From Actinomycetota bacterium (GTDB lineage Bacteria; Actinomycetota; Rubrobacteria; Rubrobacterales; Rubrobacteraceae), in NCBI GenBank assembly GCA_020200675.1, contig JAIVIG010000093.1:1-5402 (forward strand): a stretch of DNA of 5,402 nt, in the 5' to 3' direction. The notes beneath the pieces are model-generated. The model saw only the letters and a program-made list of their open reading frames with translations, was not told the origin of the DNA and did no database searches. The position numbers were made by a program, and so were the translations under genes. Numbering within the stretch: position 1 is the first letter of the stretch; each line of letters opens with the position of its first letter. Below, one piece after another: positions 1 through 4,548 of this stretch.

Positions 1-739
1 CCAGCGGTTTGTTGAGTTGCGTTATCCTCTTCGAGTCCTGACTGGTAAGTTGGAGATACTCGTCGTACGGGTTGAAGTCCTCCCGCAGCGATAACCAGCC
101 AAATCCGAGCGCCAGGAGGGCCAGCAAAAGGGCGCCAAAGAAGCGTATCTTCCCGGGCCTGCTGGTCGAGGGGGATCTCCTCTCCCATCCTCGCCACCGC
201 TCGATGGTGCGCGTCACGAGCCAGGGACCTAGAGCCGCGTAGAAGAGGGCGGCCACGAGGAGCACCCAAGCCGAGAGTGGAATACCCTGGCCGAGCATCG
301 GTTGGAGCTCATCGAACCTGGGGAGCCACAGGCGGAGAATGGTGTAGTCGAGCGTGGTGCCTGTCTCCTGAATGTACTGGTAGGCGACCGTCTTGACCAT
401 CACCACGAGTATCGCGGTGGCGTGAAAGAGGATCAGCACACCCCAGCGCAAAGGTCCCCTGCGCACGGCAGCGAAAAGCCCGATCCAGAGCAGCACGTAT
501 CCCAGAACGAAGAACACATCCGACCACATCGCGTACATCAAGATACGGGAGGTCGGAACTCTGAACTCCCCGACAGCTTCGCCGTTTCGCGAAGCCAACA
601 TCAGGGCCTTCAGCGCGAGGTTGTAGACCGCGAAAGGGATCAGGAGGCTGAGGACGTAAACCCAATCCTGACGGCTTAGAAGCAGTTTCCAAGAGCCCAG
701 AACCTTGAACCTGCTCCTCTTGTGCAACAAAGTAGTCAT
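1..739 (-). CDS. Polytopic membrane protein, probable LtaS-type sulfatase/phosphoglycerol transferase N-terminal part (partial)
   Basis: The frame is open from an ATG at 739 to the left edge without a stop, giving 246 residues; the C-terminal part lies outside the window. I see five hydrophobic segments at about residues 27-48, 68-92, 98-119, 153-175 and 200-217, separated by short charged loops, and then a polar stretch (LREDFNPYDEY onward). Five spans followed by an exported domain is the layout of LTA synthase-like enzymes of the alkaline phosphatase/sulfatase superfamily, which move phosphoglycerol or hydrolyse sulfate or phosphate esters at the outer face. The catalytic domain (metal site, Thr or Ser/Cys nucleophile) is not in view, so the family call is inference; an unrelated polytopic protein remains possible. 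AGGGAG lies 5 bases before the ATG. The start overlaps the stop of the small gene upstream as ATGA, implying one transcript and coupled translation. Confidence 0.75.
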   Translation of the reverse strand, partial: MTTLLHKRSRFKVLGSWKLLLSRQDWVYVLSLLIPFAVYNLALKALMLASRNGEAVGEFRVPTSRILMYAMWSDVFFVLGYVLLWIGLFAAVRRGPLRWGVLILFHATAILVVMVKTVAYQYIQETGTTLDYTILRLWLPRFDELQPMLGQGIPLSAWVLLVAALFYAALGPWLVTRTIERWRGWERRSPSTSRPGKIRFFGALLLALLALGFGWLSLREDFNPYDEYLQLTSQDSKRITQLNKPL

Positions 740-858
740 CCTGGCTCCCTGATCTCGTAGAATGTTTTCGGCTCGCTCGGGATCACTCCCAGGGTGTCGG
801 AGTCAACGGACGCGTACAACCACGTCGCCACGGCCAAAACCGCGATCGCGCCGACCAT
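736..858 (-). CDS. Small single-span membrane protein (40 aa), coupled to the downstream polytopic protein
   Basis: A 40-residue reading frame starts at ATG 858 with GGAGG 8 bases upstream and ends in TGA at 738-736; the last bases form an ATGA overlap with the next gene. Residues 2-17 (VGAIAVLAVATWLYAS) form one hydrophobic helix. The remaining ~22 residues are polar and acidic, with two prolines, and end in EIREPG. No cysteine is present. An in-frame TTG ten codons upstream would give 50 residues with a basic/amphipathic N-terminus; an in-frame TAA lies a few codons further up, so the protein cannot be much longer. I do not recognise a family. The good Shine-Dalgarno site, the overlap and the clean membrane helix argue that it is real and acts at the membrane with its neighbour, perhaps as an accessory subunit. 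That role is inferred from position only. Confidence 0.6.
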   Translation of the reverse strand: MVGAIAVLAVATWLYASVDSDTLGVIPSEPKTFYEIREPG

Positions 859-1057
859 CAGCAACGCCTCCGGTGCTTTAGACAAACCCTGAAGCCGCCG
901 ATTTCGCGCGCACGCTTATACGTCCTTATCGTCAAGCCGAAGCACGATTCCGGTACCACACGTTAAATATACGTTAAAAATGCTGCTCCCGAAACTCGAA
1001 CCCTTGCTCCAGGCCCGGTTCATTGACCCCATAACCGCTCGCTGATACTTTGCGACG
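859..1057. promoter_or_regulatory. Divergent control region with AT-rich direct repeat (possible LysR site)
   Basis: These 199 bases separate the minus-strand membrane operon from the plus-strand LysR gene. The outstanding element is ACGTTAAA at 960-967 and again at 971-978, an 11-base period (about one helical turn) inside an AT-rich patch of otherwise GC-rich DNA. The same patch contains TTA-N9-TAA (963-977), which includes the T-N11-A spacing typical of LysR-family sites. On the minus strand TATAAG (915-920) is a -10-like hexamer for the membrane operon, but the nearest TTGACG (930-935) is only 9 bases away, so I see no proper -35. LysR regulators often bind between themselves and a divergent target, so control of the membrane operon by the LysR protein is plausible but unproven. 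Confidence 0.4.
1023..1049 (+). promoter_or_regulatory. Possible LysR gene promoter, possibly leaderless
   Basis: TTGACC (1023-1028) and GATACT (1044-1049) are separated by 15 bases, shorter than the optimum. A transcript from this -10 would begin around 1056-1058, that is at or next to the ATG at 1058. No Shine-Dalgarno sequence lies before that ATG, which fits leaderless translation, common in actinobacteria. The short spacer keeps confidence low. Confidence 0.35.
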
Positions 1058-1948
1058 ATGGGCATTAGCATCCAGAGCCTGCGCGTCTTTCTCTCCATCC
1101 TGGAGCACGGTTCGCTCTCGGCGGCCGGGCGGCGGTTGGGGATGACGCAGCCGGCCGTGTCGAACCACCTGCACGCCCTGGAGGAGCGCTTCGGGGTAGC
1201 GCTGCTAACGAGGGGACGCCGGCTGCGGCCGACGCCGGCCGGAGAATGCCTCGCGGAGCACGCCCGGCGGGTGCTGGATGACCTCGCGACCCTGGAGGCG
1301 GAGATGTCACGCCACGCCGGCCCACGCGGGCGACTGGCCGTGGGATCATCCTCCACGCCGGGTGAGCTGTTGATGCCGCGCCTCGCGGTGGAGTTCTCCG
1401 CCCACTACCCGGACGTCGCGCTCGACGTGCATATAGTCGATACCGAGGAGACGCTAGCCGCCCTTCTGAACCGTGAGATCGAGGTCGCCGTCGTGGGTCG
1501 CGAGGTAGACGATCCCCGGCTGGCAAGCGCCGTCGTCGGGCAGGACGAGCTGGTCGTGGTGGTCGCCGCCGATGACCCGCTCGCCGGGGTCGAGGTCGCG
1601 CCAGCGGATCTCGCCGGACGGCCGTTCATCATGCGGGAGGAGGGTTCGGCGACGCGCCAGACCGTCGAGGACTCGCTGGTAGCCGCCGGGATCGCGCCGC
1701 GGGTGGCGATGGAACTAGGGTCAAACGCCTCCGTCTTGGGTGCTGTCGCGGCGGGCGCGGGAATAGGAGTCGTCCCCGCGCGCACGGTCGGCGCCCAACC
1801 GGCGGTAAGCGCGCTCGAGATTCGGGGACTCACCTTTGTGCGGCCCTTCGTGCTCGTAACCGAACGCGACCGGCCGCTCTCCCCGGCGGCCGAGGCATTC
1901 GTCGGGATGTGTACCGAAAGCCCCGGTTCGAGAAAAGAACGTGCGTGA
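1058..1948 (+). CDS. LysR-family transcriptional regulator
   Basis: This 296-residue protein has the usual length and build of a LysR-type regulator. Residues 3-62 form the winged helix-turn-helix: the stretch from SLSAAGRRLGMTQPAVSNHL to the wing TRGRRLRPTPAGE matches the family core. A linker helix (about 64-88) follows. The effector domain runs from about 94 to 285 and opens with GSSSTPGELLMPRL; REEGSATRQTVE and AAGAGIGVVPA are the typical later segments. The REEGS-T-R segment resembles the CysL/CbbR side of the family, which sense small metabolites; the actual effector cannot be read from sequence. The ATG fits the first family residues and no earlier in-frame start does better. The gene diverges from the membrane operon to its left, the arrangement in which LysR proteins commonly control both themselves and the neighbour. 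The end faces the MerR gene with 91 bases between. Confidence 0.93.
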   Translation: MGISIQSLRVFLSILEHGSLSAAGRRLGMTQPAVSNHLHALEERFGVALLTRGRRLRPTPAGECLAEHARRVLDDLATLEAEMSRHAGPRGRLAVGSSSTPGELLMPRLAVEFSAHYPDVALDVHIVDTEETLAALLNREIEVAVVGREVDDPRLASAVVGQDELVVVVAADDPLAGVEVAPADLAGRPFIMREEGSATRQTVEDSLVAAGIAPRVAMELGSNASVLGAVAAGAGIGVVPARTVGAQPAVSALEIRGLTFVRPFVLVTERDRPLSPAAEAFVGMCTESPGSRKERA

Positions 1949-1963
1949 CGGATCTCTCGCCAC

Positions 1964-1983
1964 ACCGGGCAGGCTTTGCCGGT
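1964..1983. terminator. Hairpin between convergent LysR and MerR genes (weak)
   Basis: ACCGG pairs with CCGGT, and with one bulged G the stem continues as CAG/TTG around a 3-base loop, about 8 pairs in total. It sits between two genes that end toward each other, where a two-way terminator is expected. No run of T follows on either strand, so termination is only a guess from position. Confidence 0.25.
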
Positions 1984-2039
1984 CTTCTGGTGAAAAGTAT
2001 CTCACCTCGGAGCCAAAGGTGGGGATGGTCCCAGCGGGT

Positions 2040-2429
2040 CTACGGCTCGGACAGCAACCGCGCGCACTCGTCCAGGCTCCCGCACTCGCACCTCAGCGCC
2101 TCTTGCAGCAGGTCCCTCGTCGATCGAAGCCGCGCGATGGCCTCGTCCACCTCACCCAGCTTCTCCGACGCGAGCGTCCGCCAGCGCTCCGCGGCGCCGG
2201 TCTCGGCGGGAAAGCCATGCACGAGGGTCCGGATCTCGCCGAGGGTGAACCCGGCGCGCTTGGCGCCCCAGATGAGGGCCAAACGCCGCAGCACCTCCTC
2301 GTCGTAGCGACGCTTGCCGCCGACGCGCTCGGGCTCCGGGAGCAACCCGGCTTCCTCATAGTAGCGAATTGCCGAGGCCCTGATGCCGGCGCGCCGGGCG
2401 ACCTCCCCGATGGTCAGAAGAGCGGACAT
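2040..2429 (-). CDS. MerR-family regulator with C-terminal Cys-x-Cys-x5-Cys motif
   Basis: 129 residues from ATG 2429, chosen because AAGGAGG stands 9 bases before it and the protein then begins MSALLTIGEVARRAG, the standard MerR start; a longer frame from 2501 would translate through the promoter. Residues 5-42 are the winged helix (IGEVARRAGIRASAIRYYEE, then GLLPEPERV and GKRRY). Residues 46-75 are the second helical segment (LIWGAKRAGFTLGEIRTLV) and 79-112 the dimer coiled coil. The tail holds Cys114, Cys116 and Cys122. MerR proteins with such tails sense thiophilic metals or redox state: they bind as repressors and untwist the promoter on signal. The C-x-C-x5-C spacing equals the last three of SoxR's four iron-sulfur cysteines, but the first is absent (Ala111). 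There is also no cysteine at the start of the dimer helix, where mercury MerR has Cys82. The signal is therefore undecided. It diverges from the 2535 gene, its likely target. Confidence 0.9.
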   Translation of the reverse strand: MSALLTIGEVARRAGIRASAIRYYEEAGLLPEPERVGGKRRYDEEVLRRLALIWGAKRAGFTLGEIRTLVHGFPAETGAAERWRTLASEKLGEVDEAIARLRSTRDLLQEALRCECGSLDECARLLSEP

Positions 2430-2452
2430 CGGACGACCCTCCTTGTTCGGCC

Positions 2453-2483
2453 TTGACTTCAAGCGCACTCGAAGTATTACCCT
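2453..2483 (+). promoter_or_regulatory. MerR-type promoter/operator with 19-base spacer
   Basis: TTGACT (-35, 2453-2458) and TACCCT (-10, 2478-2483) are 19 bases apart, the long spacer characteristic of promoters that MerR-family activators twist into a working shape. The spacer is covered by an inverted repeat at 2456-2475: ACTTCAAG, then CGCA, then CTCGAAGT, 8+4+8 with a single mismatched pair. It reads toward the gene at 2535. The MerR gene begins 24 bases away on the other strand, so the same site would also allow self-control. A competing -10 (TATTAC, 2475-2480, 16-base spacer) is possible, but the repeat plus 19-base spacing favours the MerR reading. Confidence 0.8.
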
Positions 2484-2534
2484 CTGACCGTGAGGGCGCA
2501 AGGGCGCCTACCGAGCTTGAGGAGGCGGAGAGCT

Positions 2535-2897
2535 ATGAACATCGAGGCGAGACGTGCCGCGAAGCAGCTGCCCATCGCTTGTAAGCTGCCCGATGAGCGG
2601 CTGGGCCCGCGCCGGGAGGAGCTCTCGCGCGAACTTTTCGACGGATGCGAACTCGTGAGGGAGCTCGAGGACGGCTACGAGTTCGTCTTCCGGGGCGAAC
2701 CCGAGCGGACCGCGGAGCTTGCGCGCTTCGTCGCAGCCGAGAGGGAGTGCTGCCGCTTCTTCACCTTCGAGCTCCTGTTCGAGCCCGACCTGGGACCCAT
2801 CTCGCTTAGGTTGCGAGGACCGGAGGGGACGAAGGAGTTCCTCAGAGGCCACTTCACGGAAGAGTTCTCTGAGAAGCACTCCGTCGAGCACGGCTAG
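2535..2897 (+). CDS. Small soluble cysteine-containing protein, likely MerR target
   Basis: 120 residues from ATG 2535, preceded by GGAGG (about 9 bases) and GGAG (4 bases). An in-frame start at 2490 exists but sits too close to the promoter, and its extra 15 residues are arginine-rich and unconvincing. The protein is soluble, acidic and has no signal or membrane span. Cysteines are Cys16 (PIACKL), Cys38 (DGCEL) and the pair Cys72-Cys73 in AAERECCRFFTFEL, followed by a beta-rich tail with ISLRLRGPEGTKEFL. It resembles unnamed small proteins with an ER-x-CC-x-F motif that I associate with MerR regulators and metal or metalloid resistance loci; I cannot name the family. The vicinal cysteines could bind a soft metal or form a redox disulfide. 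Position downstream of the MerR-type promoter makes it the probable effector of that regulator. No known mer, ars or cop gene is adjacent. Confidence 0.85.
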   Translation: MNIEARRAAKQLPIACKLPDERLGPRREELSRELFDGCELVRELEDGYEFVFRGEPERTAELARFVAAERECCRFFTFELLFEPDLGPISLRLRGPEGTKEFLRGHFTEEFSEKHSVEHG

Positions 2898-2992
2898 GGC
2901 GGGGATGTCTCGCTCCGTCCCGACGGTGGCTTTTCGGGAAGCCGACACTCCGCCGAGGAAACGCGCCGGGCGGGCGCTACCTGCTGTATCCG
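2898..2992. other. Intergenic stretch with two adjacent hairpins
   Basis: CCGTC-cc-GACGG (2915-2926) and GGCTTTTCGGGAAGCC (2928-2943; 5-6 pairs) stand next to each other 18 bases after the stop of the 2535 gene. They could end its transcript, but no T-run follows. Nothing else is seen before the promoter at 2993. Confidence 0.3.
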
Positions 2993-3021
2993 TTGCGCCT
3001 GGTCCGTAACGTACGTAGACT
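2993..3021 (+). promoter_or_regulatory. Sigma70-like promoter of the MetX-like gene
   Basis: TTGCGC (2993-2998) and TAGACT (3016-3021) are separated by 17 bases, the optimum spacing. A start near 3028 gives a leader of about 50 bases that carries AGAGGG (3065-3070), 7 bases before the GTG start. This suggests the hydrolase gene is transcribed separately from the MerR target. Confidence 0.5.
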
Positions 3022-3077
3022 TCGTAGAGGAAAGGGCGCAAGGAGCTTCGTCAAAGACAGGGGTAGAGGGTTCGGAA

Positions 3078-4128
3078 GTGATCGAAAACGCTTACTATTC
3101 GCCGGAGGTGCAGGGCCCGTACGAGATGTTCGACCTGGGGGACTTCACCCTCGAAGAGGGTCCCACGCTCCGGGGTTGCCAGCTCGCCTACGCGACGTTC
3201 GGGGAGTTAAACGATGCCAAGGACAACGCGGTCCTGGTCACCACCTGGTACTCGGGTACGCACCAGATCTTTGCGGACGCCTATATCGGTCCGGAACACG
3301 CGCTAGATCCGGAGAAGTACTTCATCGTGGTCGCAAACCAGATCGGCAACGGTCTCTCTACCTCGCCTCACAACACGGAAGGCCCGTTCTCCAGGGGCCG
3401 GTTCCCGCACGTGAGGATAGGCGACGACGCGCGCCCAGGAGCAGTTACTCCGGGAGCAGTTCGGCATCGAGGAGTTGCAGCTCGTGATGGGCGGCTCGAT
3501 GGGGGCGCAACAGACCTACGAATGGGCAGTGCGGTTCCCGGAGAAGGTCAGGCGCGCGGCTCCCATCGCGGGGACCGCGATGAATACCCCCCACGACTTC
3601 CTGTACACCGACGCCCTCATGGAAGCGATAACGTCGGACCCCGGCTTCCAGAACGGTTTCTACGACTCCAACGAGGAGGTACGCGAAGGGCTCGCCAGGC
3701 ACGCCAAGATCTGGGCCGTCATGGGCTTCTCCACGGAGTTCTTCAAGAGAGAGCACTGGCGCACGCTGGGGTTCACGTCGCTGGAGGACTTCCAGGTCGG
3801 GTTCATGGAGGCGTACTTTGACCCCATGGATCCCAACGACCTCCTGTGCATGGCGTGGAAGTGGCAGCGGGGAGACGTCAGCCGTCACACGGAGGGAGAT
3901 CTCGCCGCGGCCCTCGGGCGCATACAGGCGAAGACCTTCGCCATGCCGATCAACGAAGACATGTTCTTCCCGGTGCGCGACTGCAAGGCGGAGCAGGAGA
4001 TGATCCCCAACAGCGAGCTTCGCGTGGTGGAGAGCATCAGCGGACACCTCGGCCTGTTCAACCTGGAACCGAGCTACATGGAGCAGGTAGACCAACACCT
4101 CGGCGAACTGCTCGACTCGCCCGCCTAA
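3078..4128 (+). pseudogene. MetX-like alpha/beta hydrolase (homoserine acetyltransferase family), frameshifted
   Basis: Two frames together encode one alpha/beta hydrolase of about 350 residues. The first runs from GTG 3078 (AGAGGG 7 bases upstream) to the break near 3429-3435. The second, one frame over, runs on to TAA 4126-4128. The N-terminal part has the MetX-family opening, AYATFGELNDAKDNAVLV and YFIVVANQIGNGLSTSP. The second part has the nucleophile elbow MGGSMGAQQTYEWAVRFP (Ser about 141 in the joined protein), the acid NEDMFFP (Asp about 295) and SGHLGLF (His about 324), so the triad is complete. MetX acetylates homoserine for methionine synthesis. This branch differs from classical MetX (GGSMG followed by AQQ rather than GMQ), so the substrate is uncertain. 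Read as it stands the first frame ends at 3821 in nonsense. Either a recent mutation or a sequencing error explains this. The two halves show no other decay, which favours a recent event or an error. Confidence 0.85.
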
Positions 4129-4152
4129 CTCACACCTTCGAGAGAGCTCACT

Positions 4153-4184
4153 CGCCCCGAATTTCGATCCGGGGCGTTTAGTTT
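4153..4184 (+). terminator. Rho-independent terminator of the MetX-like gene
   Basis: CGCCCCG (4153-4159) pairs perfectly with CGGGGCG (4170-4176) around a 10-base loop, followed at once by TTTAGTTT. It lies 25 bases after the stop codon. This separates the hydrolase transcript from the transporter region. Confidence 0.8.
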
Positions 4185-4195
4185 CCCCGTATGCT

Positions 4196-4338
4196 CTACC
4201 GACCGAAGACTTTGCTCGCTCCGCGATGAAGCGGCAGATGGACAGCGGTAGGTAGCGTCTTTGCGGTCCGGGCGACGAGCCTTGCAGAACTCTGGCCGTT
4301 TCTTACGAAACGCTTAAACCGCTCGTTTGCGCCGGACC
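4196..4338. other. Unexplained structured region: two nested inverted-repeat elements
   Basis: No protein gene fits here. Element A: CTACCG (4196-4201) pairs with CGGTAG (4246-4251) and encloses CCGC-gatgaa-GCGG (4221-4234). Element B: GGTCCGGGCGACGAGC (4265-4280) pairs with GCTCGTTTGCGCCGGACC (4321-4338), about 15 pairs with small bulges, and encloses the perfect hairpin CGTTTC-TTAC-GAAACG (4297-4312). Both are consistent with folded RNA or a DNA element. They lie after a terminator and before the promoter at 4345, so they belong to neither neighbouring transcript unless another promoter exists; I see none. Candidates are a small RNA, a relic of a repeat, or a protein-binding array. Confidence 0.45.
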
Positions 4339-4344
4339 CAGCCC

Positions 4345-4374
4345 TTGACACCAGCAGGCTGAGTAAACTAGCCT
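4345..4374 (+). promoter_or_regulatory. Sigma70-like promoter of the PhnD-like gene
   Basis: A perfect TTGACA (4345-4350) and TAGCCT (4369-4374) are separated by 18 bases. Transcription would begin near 4381 and give a leader of about 168 bases before the TTG start at 4549, long enough to hold a riboswitch. Confidence 0.6.
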
Positions 4375-4378
4375 ACTG
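4352..4378. promoter_or_regulatory. Inverted repeat (operator) over the promoter
   Basis: CAGCAGGCT (4352-4360) and AGCCTACTG (4370-4378) form a 9+9 inverted repeat with a 9-base spacer and one mismatch. It fills the spacer and covers the -10 of the promoter, ahead of the predicted start, so it acts as DNA rather than RNA. This is where a dimeric repressor would block polymerase. The centre-to-centre distance of 18 bases puts both halves on nearly the same helix face. No matching regulator is identified; the LysR and MerR sites seen here have different sequences. Confidence 0.5.
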
Positions 4379-4411
4379 TCTCAAGTTCTGCTTTTGGTTA
4401 CCATAACTCAT

Positions 4412-4536
4412 AGGTTATAAGGGGGAGCGCGTATGACGGGTGCCAGCGAGCGACGCAACTGTGGGAGAGGGGGCCTGTCTCCGCCGTGACGAAAGGAACC
4501 GTTCCCCCGAGAGTCGAGATACCGGGCTAGCCCCGG
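4412..4536 (+). promoter_or_regulatory. Structured leader resembling a divergent cobalamin riboswitch
   Basis: Several landmarks of the cobalamin aptamer occur in order: GGTT (4413-4416), a G-rich GGGGGA (4421-4426) at the place of GGGAA, ACGCAACTGT (4453-4462; usual CCCGCNACTGT), CCGTG and GAAAGG (4484-4496) where CCACTG and GGGAAGG normally stand, GGGGG/CCCCC pairing (4469-4473 with 4504-4508), and AGTCGAGATACC (4512-4523), 10 of 12 matching AGTCAGGATACC. GGT (4413-4415) can pair with the final ACC. The GGTGnnAnTCC hairpin is not clean, and the C before CGC in CCCGC is lost, so this is a divergent member or a look-alike. If real, it senses a corrinoid and controls the lipoprotein gene directly downstream. 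Confidence 0.5.
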
Positions 4537-4543
4537 AAAGGAG
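4522..4543 (+). promoter_or_regulatory. Hairpin abutting the Shine-Dalgarno site (expression platform candidate)
   Basis: CCGGG (4522-4526) and CCCGG (4532-4536) form a hairpin with loop CTAGC, directly followed by the ribosome site AAAGGAG (4537-4543), 5 bases before the TTG start. The first two C of the stem are also the last two of the aptamer's ACC, so hairpin and aptamer closure compete. In addition TCTCC (4478-4482) can pair either with GGAGA at 4464-4468 or with GGAGA at 4540-4544, which would hide the ribosome site. Control at translation initiation is the natural reading; it is inferred from base pairing only. Confidence 0.45.
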
Positions 4544-4548
4544 AATAC

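Noticed and set aside
302..692. Open frames of about 125 residues on both strands inside the left-hand gene
   Set aside because: Compositionally biased shadows. The true minus-strand frame is open from 739 to the edge and encodes regular membrane helices.
1405..1965. 186-residue minus-strand frame antisense to the LysR gene
   Set aside because: Ser/Thr/Ala-rich shadow typical of the antisense of high-GC genes; the plus strand encodes a clear LysR protein.
2430..2501. Longer start for the MerR protein at 2501 (minus)
   Set aside because: It would run through the promoter/operator. ATG 2429 has AAGGAGG and gives the standard family N-terminus.
2490..2534. Longer start for the cysteine-containing protein at GTG 2490
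   Set aside because: It begins within 10 bases of the -10 of the MerR promoter, lacks a good ribosome site, and adds only an arginine-rich stretch. ATG 2535 has GGAGG.
3423..3440. Programmed ribosomal frameshift in the MetX-like gene
   Set aside because: No slippery heptamer, internal Shine-Dalgarno or stop-codon context at the site, and enzymes of this family are not known to need one. A two-base loss explains it exactly.
3445..4098. 217-residue minus-strand frame opposite the MetX-like gene
   Set aside because: The plus strand has the catalytic motifs; the minus product has no recognisable domain.
4265..4340. Possible tRNA: 74 bases, 7-pair GGTCCGG/CCGGACC end stem and an internal 5-pair stem with a 7-base CTTACGA loop
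   Set aside because: The spacing from the internal stem to both ends is wrong, there is no D arm, and no T arm with a TTCRA loop precedes the 3' stem. Kept only as a structured element.
4396..4420. GGTTA repeated at 4396 and 4413 as a Pho-box-like direct repeat
   Set aside because: The 17-base period does not match known PhoB/PhoP boxes, and the site lies after the predicted transcription start.
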